Shown: positions 1 through 5,824, counted from the stretch's first letter. The stretch: 6,235 bases of DNA from Rugosibacter sp. (GCA_030652715.1 JAUSQB010000363.1:1-6235); one strand, 5' to 3'. Program-made: numbers and translations. Notes: generated from the sequence alone by a model not told the origin.

Positions 1-643
1 CGCCCGACTTTCTGCGCGCCACCAGGTGAAACCAAGCCGACAAAGCACGCTGGCCGACGAAGAACACTAAGCCAAGCAACAATGCGGCCTTAAGACCAGC
101 TAACAATAACGCCTCGGCCATGACTTCGACAGGCTGCGTCAGCGCCGGAATAATCACTAAAAGAGGTACTACGGCAATATCCTGAAACAGTAAAACACCG
201 ATTACCTCACGGCCATGCGGCGCATCCAGCTCACCGCGCTCAGCCAGCAGTTTGGACAGGATAGCGGTAGACGACATGGCCAATGCACCGCCCAATGCGA
301 TACCCGCAAGCCAGGACACGCCAAACAGCCGCGCCGTGAGCACGGCCACTACCGTAGTCACCACAACCTGAGCTGCGCCGAGACCAAAGACAATTTTCTT
401 CATTTGATACAGGCGCGCCAGAGAAAACTCCAGGCCGATTGAAAACATCAGGAACACCACCCCAAACTCAGCCAGGTGACGCGTCTGCGGTGTATCAGGC
501 ACCCACCCCAGCGCATGAGGCCCCATGACCACACCAACTAGCAGATAGCCCATAATAGGCGGCAATCCCATGGCACGAAAGCTCGCAACAACGCCAACTG
601 CTGCTGCAAGTAGTAATAAAACAAGAGGCAAGGTATCGGTCAT
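1..643 (-). CDS. Kef-type (CPA2 family) monovalent cation:proton antiporter, N-terminal part
   Basis: This is an inner-membrane K+/H+ or Na+/H+ exchanger of the CPA2 family (KefB/KefC-like). Only the first 214 residues are present; the rest lies beyond the left window edge. The translation from the ATG at 643-641 is a chain of hydrophobic helices starting MTDTLPLVLLLLAAA. Family landmarks are GLPPIMGYLLVG (about 26-37), FSIGLEF (67-73), AMSSTAIL (122-129) and LLFQDIAVVPLL (151-162). The Asp in the last motif (D155) matches the conserved transport aspartate of this family. The C-terminal membrane half and any cytoplasmic TrkA-N (RCK) domain cannot be seen, so KefB/KefC cannot be separated from a generic CPA2 protein. 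It is divergent from kdsD. The ribosome binding site is weak, and the start is chosen because it gives the usual N-terminus. Family certain, exact substrate unknown. Confidence 0.9.
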   Translation of the reverse strand, partial: MTDTLPLVLLLLAAAVGVVASFRAMGLPPIMGYLLVGVVMGPHALGWVPDTPQTRHLAEFGVVFLMFSIGLEFSLARLYQMKKIVFGLGAAQVVVTTVVAVLTARLFGVSWLAGIALGGALAMSSTAILSKLLAERGELDAPHGREVIGVLLFQDIAVVPLLVIIPALTQPVEVMAEALLLAGLKAALLLGLVFFVGQRALSAWFHLVARRKSG

Positions 644-681
644 CGCGCAGGAAATCTCAGTGGGAATGTCAGTGGGTGACA

Positions 682-689
682 GTTATAAT
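682..689. promoter_or_regulatory. -10 region in the Kef/kdsD divergent spacer
   Basis: A perfect plus-strand TATAAT lies at 684-689. It predicts a transcript start near 696 and a leader of about 22 nt before the kdsD ATG at 718. No good -35 box is visible 16-18 bp upstream (661-666 reads TGGGAA). On the minus strand the same bases read TATAAC (687 down to 682), placed to serve the divergent antiporter gene with a leader of about 30 nt. The sequence shows the hexamers; promoter activity in either direction is inferred. Confidence 0.5.
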
Positions 690-717
690 TTGCCGCTATC
701 ATAAACGCCACTCGCCC

Positions 718-1713
718 ATGAGCCAAACTCTCTCGTCTACTGACCTTCATCATCATGCCCTTGCCATGGGCCGCCGCGTTCTGGAAATCGAAGCAGCCGC
801 TGTAGCGGCGCTGGCGCAACGCCTGGGTGAAGAATTCAAAGCGGCAGTTGCGTTGATTCTCGAAACCCGCGGCCGAGTGATTGTCAGCGGGCTGGGCAAA
901 TCCGGTCACGTTGCACGCAAGATTGCCGCGACGCTTGCCAGTACCGGCACACCGGCTTATTTTGTACATGCTGCTGAAGCCGTACATGGCGATCTGGGCA
1001 TGATTACTCATGATGACGTGCTCATTGCCTTATCCAACTCCGGTGAGAATGACGAACTACTCACCATCGTGCCGCTGGTTAAGCGGCTGGGTGGGCGGCT
1101 TATCGCCATTACAGGCAATGCCGCTTCATCCCTCGCCCGGGCGAGCGACGTTCACCTCGACGCTCACGTCGACCAGGAAGCCTGCCCGTTGAATCTGGCG
1201 CCCACAGCCAGCACCACCGCCGCGCTGGCACTGGGAGATGCGCTCGCTGTCGCACTGCTGGATGCCCGCGGCTTTGGCGCGGAAGATTTTGCCCGCTCTC
1301 ACCCTGGTGGCGCATTGGGCCGCAAACTACTCACCCATGTCGGCGATGTGATGCAAACCGATGTTCCCCACGTGGTTATGACATTACCCATCCCTGCAGC
1401 ATTGTCTGTCATGACCAAAGGCGGCATGGGCATGGTGGTAGTCACGGCCAATGATGACAGCACCGCACCGGTCGGCATTTTTACCGATGGCGACCTGCGT
1501 CGTGCCATGGCGCGGCTGGGTGATTTACGCACAGTGGCCGTTAGCGACGCCATGACAACGCACCCGCGCAGCATTGAGGCACGCCGATTAGCCGTAGAAG
1601 CCGTTGAGATGATGGAAATACACAAAATCAACCAGTTGCTGGTTGTTGATGAACAGGGCACACTCTGTGGCGCCCTTAACATGCATGATTTATTTCGCGC
1701 CAAGGTGGTCTGA
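718..1713 (+). CDS. kdsD: D-arabinose 5-phosphate isomerase (KdsD/KpsF family)
   Basis: It interconverts D-ribulose 5-phosphate and D-arabinose 5-phosphate in the cytoplasm, the first committed step toward Kdo for the LPS core. The 331 residues match the family length (E. coli KdsD 328). An N-terminal SIS sugar-isomerase domain (about 40-180) carries SGLGKSGHVARKIA (57-70), VHGDLGM (89-95) and SNSGENDE (106-113). Two CBS domains follow (about 210-268 and 277-331) with GIFTDGDLRR and the C-terminal NMHDLFRAKVV. By alignment with E. coli, K61, H90, E113 and H195 (in SHPGGALGRK) correspond to the catalytic-site residues, so it should be active. The start is the ATG at 718. An in-frame GTG at 676 lies upstream of the predicted -10 box and is unlikely. 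No clear Shine-Dalgarno precedes 718. It is first in a five-gene run, and its stop overlaps kdsC by the shared A of TGATG. Confidence 0.95.
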   Translation: MSQTLSSTDLHHHALAMGRRVLEIEAAAVAALAQRLGEEFKAAVALILETRGRVIVSGLGKSGHVARKIAATLASTGTPAYFVHAAEAVHGDLGMITHDDVLIALSNSGENDELLTIVPLVKRLGGRLIAITGNAASSLARASDVHLDAHVDQEACPLNLAPTASTTAALALGDALAVALLDARGFGAEDFARSHPGGALGRKLLTHVGDVMQTDVPHVVMTLPIPAALSVMTKGGMGMVVVTANDDSTAPVGIFTDGDLRRAMARLGDLRTVAVSDAMTTHPRSIEARRLAVEAVEMMEIHKINQLLVVDEQGTLCGALNMHDLFRAKVV

Positions 1714-2252
1714 TGAATGCACCTCAGATGAATACGCCACAAAACAAAGCCGCCAACATTGCCCTGATGGGATTTGACGTTGATGGCGTGCTCACCGATG
1801 GCACCTTGTATTTCACCTCGGCAGGGGATGAAATGAAAGCTTTTTCCAGCCTCGATGGTCACGGCCTTCGGATGCTTCAGCGCGTCGGTATCGAGGTAGT
1901 CATCATTAGTGGCCGTCGCTCTCGCGCACTCGAACTACGCGCCCAGAACCTGGGCATAGAATCGCTCCATATGGGTATTGACGATAAACGCGGCGTGATG
2001 CAAAAGCTCATCAAGCAACGCGGGATCGACTTTACGCGGGCAGGATACATGGGCGACGATGTGGTTGATCTGCCCATCCTCCGCGCTTGCGGTTTTTCAG
2101 CTACCACGGCGGATGCTCATGCTGAAGTTATCAGCCGCGTCGACTACGTTGCCACCAAAAGCGGCGGCAAAGGCGCGGCACGCGAAGTCTGTGACTTGAT
2201 TTTGCGGGCACAAGGCCACTGGGATGCGCTCATGGCCCAATATTTGTCATGA
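1713..2252 (+). CDS. kdsC: 3-deoxy-D-manno-octulosonate 8-phosphate phosphatase
   Basis: A cytoplasmic HAD-superfamily phosphatase that hydrolyses Kdo-8-phosphate to Kdo and phosphate, the step before CMP-Kdo synthesis. It has 179 residues, the size of capless C0-type HAD phosphatases of the KdsC family (E. coli KdsC 188). Motif I is FDVDGVLTDG (21-30) with nucleophile D22 and general acid/base D24. Motif II is IISGRRS with S66. The motif III lysine is probably K92 in IDDKRG. Motif IV is GYMGDDVVDLP (111-121) with D115 and D116 for Mg2+. The C-terminal GGKGAAREVCDLIL tail is typical and closes the active site in the tetramer. The ATG overlaps the kdsD stop (TGATG), and AAGG at 1702-1705 sits 7 nt before it, so translation is probably coupled. 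A second in-frame ATG at 1728 is possible but not needed. Confidence 0.95.
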   Translation: MNAPQMNTPQNKAANIALMGFDVDGVLTDGTLYFTSAGDEMKAFSSLDGHGLRMLQRVGIEVVIISGRRSRALELRAQNLGIESLHMGIDDKRGVMQKLIKQRGIDFTRAGYMGDDVVDLPILRACGFSATTADAHAEVISRVDYVATKSGGKGAAREVCDLILRAQGHWDALMAQYLS

Positions 2253-2270
2253 GTCTGGTACGAGTCTGAG

Positions 2271-2846
2271 ATGAGGGATCGTTCTTCGATGATCGTACCG
2301 CTGGTGCTGATGATGCTCTTGGTGGGCATCACCTACTGGATCAGTCATATCATGCAAGAAGATGCCACCTCACAGCTGCTGCGACATGATCCAGACTACA
2401 TCATTTCGCACTTCAATGTGCGGCGATTTGATGCAAATGGCATGCTGCAGCACACCCTGATTGCCGAAAAAATGACGCATTACCCTGACGACGACACAAC
2501 GCTTGTAATCAGCCCTCATCTTACCAATCATCGCCCCCCGCAAACCGAGATTTTTGCGCAACAAGCATTAGTCAGCAAGGATTCCAAAGAAATCGACTTT
2601 ATCAATGATGTTCGCGTGGTGCGTCAGGGAATTAATGCACAAACACTTTCCACCGTAATGGAAACCCGCCTGCTCAAGGTTTTCCCAGATGATGAAACCG
2701 GCTACACCTTAACGCCCGTCACGATTACACAGGGTAAGAGCATCATCAAGGGCAGCCGTCTCGAACTCGACAACAAATCCGGTATTTCGGTGCTGCACGG
2801 CCGTGTGACCGGCACTCTTTACCGCAACCAGGCCACTTTGCCATGA
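2271..2846 (+). CDS. lptC: LPS export system inner-membrane anchored protein LptC
   Basis: LptC takes LPS from the LptB2FG transporter at the inner membrane and passes it to LptA in the periplasm. The 191 residues equal the usual length. A short basic N-terminus (MRDRS) precedes one transmembrane helix (about 7-28, rich in I, V, L and M). The rest is a periplasmic beta-jellyroll of the LptC/YrbK type: HFNVRRFDANGML (about 46-58), then PVTITQG (about 148-154) and a final SRLELDNKSGI...LHGRVTGTLYR block. The product begins 18 bp after the kdsC stop. The ribosome site is weak (GAG near 2262). The ATG at 2271 is chosen because it places the membrane anchor correctly and betaproteobacterial LptC proteins begin similarly. 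The 3' end overlaps lptA by 4 bp. Sequence conservation is low in this family, so the call rests on the anchor, the C-terminal pattern, size and position. Confidence 0.92.
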   Translation: MRDRSSMIVPLVLMMLLVGITYWISHIMQEDATSQLLRHDPDYIISHFNVRRFDANGMLQHTLIAEKMTHYPDDDTTLVISPHLTNHRPPQTEIFAQQALVSKDSKEIDFINDVRVVRQGINAQTLSTVMETRLLKVFPDDETGYTLTPVTITQGKSIIKGSRLELDNKSGISVLHGRVTGTLYRNQATLP

Positions 2847-3508
2847 CATCTTTCCGCTACGCATCTCACAACGTGTTGAACTGCATCGCCCTTGCGGTAC
2901 TCATGAGCAGTGCTCCTGCTGCTCATGCTGAAAAAGCAGATCGCGACAAACCCACAAATATCGAAGCAGATACTGTCACCGTCGATGACATAAAAAAAAT
3001 ACAGGTATTTGAAGGCAATGTGCAATTGACTAAAGGTACCTTGATTTTTCGTGCCGAGCGTATTGTGGTAACGCAGGATGAAAACGGTTTTCAACGTAGC
3101 GTCTCTACCGGCACAAAAACGCTGCCCCGCTTCCGTCAAAAGCGCGAAGGGCGCGATGAGTACATTGAGGGTGAGGCCGAGCGTATTGAGTACGATGCAA
3201 AAACCGAAAAAACGGATTTTTACAATCGTGCCTGGGTCAAAAGCGGGATGGATGAAGTACGCGGTCAGTTTATCTCTTACGATGGGAAAGCAGAAAACTA
3301 CGTTGTTACCAGCGGTCCGGACGGCACCCGAGCCAAACCTGGTAGCGGCGAGCGCGTTCGCGCTGTCATCCAGCCACGCAGTACGACACCTGCGAACACT
3401 CCATCATCCTCTACAGCCCCCACACCCTCTCAATCATTAACACCAACCGGTATTTCTTTGAAAGAAACGACAACACTAGGCACACCACCCAAGGAGACAG
3501 AAAAATGA
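2843..3508 (+). CDS. lptA: LPS transport periplasmic bridge protein LptA
   Basis: LptA oligomers form the periplasmic bridge that carries LPS from LptC to LptD in the outer membrane. The 221 residues start with a Sec signal peptide: hydrophobic stretch about 11-26 and probable cleavage after AHA at 29, before EKADRDKP. The OstA/LptA beta-jellyroll follows (about 36-155), with PTNIEADTVTVDD, VFEGNVQLTKGTL, ERIVVTQ and YIEGEAERIEYD as recognisable strands. After VRAVIQPR (to residue 179) comes a 42-residue tail in which 26 residues are Ser, Thr or Pro, likely disordered. Such tails occur on betaproteobacterial LptA proteins. The ATG overlaps the lptC stop as ATGA (2843-2846). Its stop in turn overlaps the next gene as ATGA (3505-3508). 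The ribosome site is poor, consistent with coupling to lptC. No lptB follows, which is unusual. Confidence 0.93.
   Translation: MTSFRYASHNVLNCIALAVLMSSAPAAHAEKADRDKPTNIEADTVTVDDIKKIQVFEGNVQLTKGTLIFRAERIVVTQDENGFQRSVSTGTKTLPRFRQKREGRDEYIEGEAERIEYDAKTEKTDFYNRAWVKSGMDEVRGQFISYDGKAENYVVTSGPDGTRAKPGSGERVRAVIQPRSTTPANTPSSSTAPTPSQSLTPTGISLKETTTLGTPPKETEK
3491..3496 (+). promoter_or_regulatory. Strong ribosome binding site inside the lptA 3' end
   Basis: AAGGAG lies 8 nt before the ATG at 3505 and within the last codons of lptA. It is the best Shine-Dalgarno sequence in the five-gene run and fixes the start of the enoyl-CoA hydratase gene. It suggests this gene is translated more strongly than lptC or lptA from the same mRNA; that is inference. 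Confidence 0.8.
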
Positions 3509-4281
3509 ATTATGAAAACATAATCGTCGCAACTCATGGCAAAGTCGGGCTTATCACCTTGCACCGGCCCGAAGTGCTCAATGCCTTGAATGATGGTCTG
3601 ATTGATGACCTGGGTGCTGCTTTGCGTCTTTTTGAAGCCGATGAAAATATCGGCTGCATTGTGGTCACCGGCTCAGAAAAAGCTTTTGCCGCCGGTGCTG
3701 ATATTGCTGCCATGGTGAATTGGGACTACATGGAAGTATACAAAACCAATTTCATCACTCGCAATTGGGAGTGCATTGCCCAATGCCGAAAACCCGTCAT
3801 TGCGGCAGTCGCTGGCTTCGCCCTGGGCGGCGGGTGTGAGCTTGCCATGACCTGCGACATGATTTATGCCGCAGATACCGCTAAATTCGGGCAACCTGAA
3901 GTTAAGCTCGGCATCCTCCCCGGTGCTGGAGGTACACAACGCCTGCCCCGCGCCATAGGTAAAGCCAAAGCAATGGATCTCTGCCTTAGCGCACGTCTCA
4001 TGGATGCTGAAGAAGCGGAACGTTCCGGTCTTGTCGCACGCATTATTCCCGCAGCCAAACTCATGGAAGAAACACTTGCCGCCGCCACGACCATCGCTAA
4101 TTTTTCATTACCCATGCTGATGATGATCAAGGAGAGCGTGAACCGTGCGTGGGAATCCAGCCTGCATGAAGGTTTGCTGTTCGAACGTCGCACCATTCAT
4201 GCCGCCTTTGCCATGGAAGACCGTAAAGAAGGCATGGAAGCCTTTCTGCAAAAACGGAAGCCAGCTTTCAAAAATCGGTAA
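3505..4281 (+). CDS. Short-chain enoyl-CoA hydratase (crotonase family)
   Basis: This cytoplasmic enzyme hydrates 2-trans-enoyl-CoA to (S)-3-hydroxyacyl-CoA in beta-oxidation and related acyl-CoA routes. It has 258 residues, full length for the short-chain family, and resembles mitochondrial ECHS1 over its whole length. AFAAGADI (60-67) and GFALGGGCELAM (104-115) form the CoA site and oxyanion hole (A65 and G109 by alignment with rat crotonase). Both catalytic glutamates are present, E112 (GGGCE) and E132 (FGQPE), at the correct 20-residue distance. PGAGGTQRLPR (139-149) and the C-terminal MEDRKEGMEAFLQKRKPAF complete the signature. Two glutamates favour a true hydratase over an isomerase or hydrolase. 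The S stereochemistry expected of this fold would not feed a PHA synthase directly, unlike PhaJ. It overlaps lptA by ATGA with a good ribosome site, so it is probably in the kds-lpt transcript, at the position normally held by lptB. Physiological substrate unknown. Confidence 0.93.
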   Translation: MNYENIIVATHGKVGLITLHRPEVLNALNDGLIDDLGAALRLFEADENIGCIVVTGSEKAFAAGADIAAMVNWDYMEVYKTNFITRNWECIAQCRKPVIAAVAGFALGGGCELAMTCDMIYAADTAKFGQPEVKLGILPGAGGTQRLPRAIGKAKAMDLCLSARLMDAEEAERSGLVARIIPAAKLMEETLAAATTIANFSLPMLMMIKESVNRAWESSLHEGLLFERRTIHAAFAMEDRKEGMEAFLQKRKPAFKNR

Positions 4282-4333
4282 AACTGACAGATTAAGCTCG
4301 TATATGTAGAAGACAGGAAAAATCACTCTTCCG

Positions 4334-4353
4334 ATAATGCTGCTCCGCATTAT
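4334..4353 (+). terminator. Possible weak terminator after the kds-lpt-hydratase genes
   Basis: ATAATGC and GCATTAT form a perfect 7-bp stem around a 6-nt loop, followed by TATTTTA. The stem has only two G-C pairs and the U-run is interrupted, so intrinsic termination would be weak. Its position 52 bp after the hydratase stop fits the end of that transcript. The loop and right arm also contain TGCTCCGCA (4341-4349), one of three similar palindromes in this spacer, so the hairpin may instead be part of an operator. Confidence 0.4.
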
Positions 4354-4419
4354 TATTTTAAGAAACTTCCCATTGAAATACATAACTACATGTTTTATAA
4401 ATATATTTTTTAAATAAAA

Positions 4420-4439
4420 TTTTGTGCTTCGCAACAAAA
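4420..4439. promoter_or_regulatory. Inverted repeat just upstream of the phasin promoter, possible operator
   Basis: An imperfect inverted repeat (TTTTGTGC, spacer TTC, GCAACAAAA with one extra A) ends 5 bp before the -35 box. Its core TGC-TTC-GCA (4425-4433) matches TGCTCCGCA at 4341-4349 except for one base in the spacer. The location suits a regulator site. Phasin genes are commonly repressed by PhaR, which in some bacteria is reported to bind TGC/GCA half-sites spaced by 3-4 bases. The assignment to PhaR is inference. Confidence 0.4.
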
Positions 4440-4444
4440 ATAGC

Positions 4445-4472
4445 TTGACATCTGAATTCATCCCCCTATAAT
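4445..4472 (+). promoter_or_regulatory. Consensus sigma-70 promoter of the phasin gene
   Basis: TTGACA at 4445-4450 and TATAAT at 4467-4472 both match consensus exactly, with a 16-bp spacer. The predicted start is near 4479, giving a 5' leader of about 160 nt before the phasin ATG. AT-rich DNA just upstream of the -35 box could act as an UP element. Such a strong promoter fits phasin, one of the most abundant proteins in PHA-storing cells, and implies transcription independent of the genes to its left. Confidence 0.82.
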
Positions 4473-4483
4473 TCAAATCATGT

Positions 4484-4492
4484 TGCAACGCA
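4484..4492. promoter_or_regulatory. TGC-N3-GCA palindrome at the predicted transcript start, possible operator
   Basis: TGC-AAC-GCA lies at about +5 to +13 relative to the predicted start, overlapping the perfect palindrome GTTGCAAC (4482-4489). A protein bound here would block RNA polymerase. It is the third TGC-N3-GCA element in this spacer. A PhaR-type repressor is the best candidate by context only. Confidence 0.4.
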
Positions 4493-4638
4493 CCATCCCT
4501 CTAAAAAGTATCTAGAGTGAAGAAATCGGTGCTCAGATTTAAAAGTTGTTACTAAAGTTTTAACTTGGATTTATTTAGAACTGATCTGTAGCTACCGCCT
4601 CTCAACTTTTTGAAGTTACTTTTTATAAGGGCCTAATC

Positions 4639-5202
4639 ATGAACACATTACCTGCTCAATTTGCCGAAGCCAATAAAGCCAGCATCGAAGCCATGTTAAC
4701 GATTGCCAACACTGTTTTTGCCAGCGCCGAACGCTTGGCTGCACTTAACCTTAACACTGCCCGCACCATTCTTGAAGACAGCGTCGTCAATACCAAGGCG
4801 TTGCTTGCTGCAAAAGACATACAGGAACTGGCCAGCCTGCAAGCGACATTAGCCCAGCCTTCACTCGAAAAATCACTTGCATACTCACGCAGCATTTATG
4901 AAATTGCTACACAGACACAAAGCGAGCTGGCCAAGGCTTCTGAAGCGCAAATAGCTGAAATGAAAACTACCATGACCAACTCGCTGGATCAGTCGTTCAA
5001 GAATGCGCCAGCAGGTTCTGAAGTTGCTGTGGCTGCTGTCAAATCAGCCATTGCTGCTGCCAATTCGGCGTATGACAATATGACCAAAGCTGCCAAACAA
5101 GTGACTGAAATGACTGAAGCCAACGTCGCTGCTGCGACAACGGCAACTATTCATGCGGTAGGTTCCAGCAACTTGGCAACAAAAAGCAAAAAGTCAGCTT
5201 AA
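4639..5202 (+). CDS. phaP: Phasin family protein (PHA granule-associated)
   Basis: Phasins coat polyhydroxyalkanoate granules in the cytoplasm, controlling granule size and number. The 187-residue protein is alanine-rich and mostly amphipathic helix, with no signal peptide. It shows the phasin_2 pattern: FAEANKASIEAMLTIANTVF (8-27), LAALNLNTARTILEDS (33-48), then AAKDIQELASLQA, EKSLAYSRSIYEIATQTQSEL and the block NAPAGSEVAVAAVKSAIAAA. It ends in an Ala/Thr-rich stretch and a basic KSKKSA tail. Order and spacing of these blocks follow Cupriavidus PhaP1 (about 192 residues) as I recall it. The start at 4639 has AAGGG 7 nt upstream. It is a single-gene unit, with its own consensus promoter and terminator. 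Phasin paralogues are common, so which one this is cannot be decided here. Confidence 0.92.
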   Translation: MNTLPAQFAEANKASIEAMLTIANTVFASAERLAALNLNTARTILEDSVVNTKALLAAKDIQELASLQATLAQPSLEKSLAYSRSIYEIATQTQSELAKASEAQIAEMKTTMTNSLDQSFKNAPAGSEVAVAAVKSAIAAANSAYDNMTKAAKQVTEMTEANVAAATTATIHAVGSSNLATKSKKSA

Positions 5203-5258
5203 TTGACTTTTATCAACGACACCGGATTCATTTAGCGCTAATCTTATCGTCTCCTCCT

Positions 5259-5277
5259 CCAGTCCGCAAAGGACTGG
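5259..5277 (+). terminator. First of two tandem hairpins after the phasin gene
   Basis: CCAGTCC and GGACTGG form a perfect 7-bp stem around the 5-nt loop GCAAA. Only three T residues follow, so it is a poor terminator alone; it probably supports the second hairpin 4 nt downstream or protects the mRNA 3' end. Confidence 0.5.
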
Positions 5278-5281
5278 TTTG

Positions 5282-5311
5282 AACCCGATACCTAGGTATC
5301 GGGTTTTTTTT
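5282..5311 (+). terminator. Strong rho-independent terminator of the phasin gene
   Basis: A 10-bp perfect stem (AACCCGATAC with GTATCGGGTT) around the loop CTAG is followed by eight consecutive T residues (5304-5311). It lies 80 bp after the phasin stop. On the opposite strand the hairpin lacks a U-run, so it mainly ends plus-strand transcription. Confidence 0.92.
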
Positions 5312-5344
5312 ATTCTTTTTTTAGAGGGCACTTTAACTTAAAAG

Positions 5345-5359
5345 CGACTTAAAAAGTCG
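5345..5359 (-). terminator. Possible weak terminator of the minus-strand FKBP gene
   Basis: CGACTT and AAGTCG form a 6-bp stem with a 3-nt loop. Read on the minus strand it is followed by CTTTTAAG, so the U-run is only four long. It lies about 120 bp past the FKBP stop and is the only hairpin I see there. The rest of 5312-5479 holds no recognisable gene or RNA. Confidence 0.3.
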
Positions 5360-5479
5360 GCGCTGGTAATACGCTGCAAAGCCCAAAGCCTTAAGTCCGA
5401 TCGAAGGATGTGCAGAGCCGTTTCTGGAAAGTACCCTGGGGTGAGGAGGGGCGGTAGCGCAACAGAAACCAGCGCACAG

Positions 5480-5824
5480 TCAAGATAACCCAAGCAGCTC
5501 CACCTCAAATACCAAGGTCGCATTCGGTGGAATAACTCCACCTGCACCCCGCGCACCGTAACCAAGATCGGATGGAATCGTCAAGGTGCGGGTACCACCA
5601 ATTTTCATACCAACAACACCCTCATCCCAACCGGCAATGACCTGGCGTTCGCCTAGTAAAAATTCGAACGGCTCATCGCGGTCTTTGCTTGAATCAAATT
5701 TTCGCCCATCCGTTAGCCAGCCCGTGTAATGCACTGTGACTGTTTGCCCAGCACACGCTTGTTCGCCACTGCCTTCAATGCTGTCTTCAATCTTCAGGCC
5801 GCTGGCGGTTGTTATTTGATTCAT
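5480..5824 (-). CDS. FKBP-type peptidyl-prolyl cis-trans isomerase
   Basis: It catalyses cis-trans isomerisation of X-Pro bonds and probably acts as a folding helper in the cytoplasm, as no signal peptide is present. The 114 residues are a single minimal FKBP domain, close in length to human FKBP12 (108) and alignable to it with an offset of 7. Binding-pocket residues are kept: Y33 (VHYTG), F43 and D44 (KFDSS), F53, V62 and I63, W66 (VIAGWDEGV), Y89 (LGYGARG), I98 (VIPP) and F106 (LVFEVELL). It lacks the inserted flap of SlyD-type proteins. The ATG at 5824-5822 has GGAG 8 nt upstream (plus-strand CTCC at 5833-5836). It begins 27 bp after the EAL-protein stop on the same strand, so it may be cotranscribed, although a promoter inside the end of that gene is possible. 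It converges on the phasin gene. Confidence 0.95.
   Translation of the reverse strand: MNQITTASGLKIEDSIEGSGEQACAGQTVTVHYTGWLTDGRKFDSSKDRDEPFEFLLGERQVIAGWDEGVVGMKIGGTRTLTIPSDLGYGARGAGGVIPPNATLVFEVELLGLS

Larger units (their letters stand above)
4282..4638 (+). other. AT-rich intergenic regulatory region upstream of the phasin gene
   Basis: A 357-bp stretch with no credible gene; the minus-strand reading frame that extends into it is antisense to the hydratase gene and has no family resemblance. It contains a hairpin about 50 bp after the hydratase stop, three TGC-N3-GCA palindromes, one exact-consensus sigma-70 promoter and a leader of about 160 nt. In the leader, CAACTTTT (4603-4610) can pair with AAAAGTTG upstream (4541-4548), or part of it can form a short local hairpin with AAGTT (4613-4617). 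The two pairings exclude each other. The sequence is much more AT-rich than the flanking genes. Confidence 0.75.

Noticed and set aside
215..442. Plus-strand 75-residue open frame
   Set aside because: It is antisense to the antiporter gene, whose translation shows clear family motifs; the frame has unnatural composition (rich in R, Q, H) and no family resemblance.
676..717. In-frame GTG start extending KdsD by 14 residues at its N-terminus
   Set aside because: The GTG lies upstream of the TATAAT at 684-689 and has no ribosome site; the ATG at 718 gives the usual family length.
4108..4488. Minus-strand 126-residue open frame reaching into the phasin spacer
   Set aside because: Its C-terminal part is antisense to the hydratase gene, and its N-terminal part covers the consensus promoter and AT-rich DNA; no ribosome site or recognisable domain.
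5284..5303. 20-bp perfect palindrome considered as a recombination or attachment site
   Set aside because: The adjoining run of eight T residues and its position after the phasin stop make it an ordinary intrinsic terminator.
5338..5565. Minus-strand 75-residue open frame downstream of and overlapping the FKBP gene
   Set aside because: It starts inside the FKBP gene in another frame, shows no family features and runs over a probable non-coding tail.
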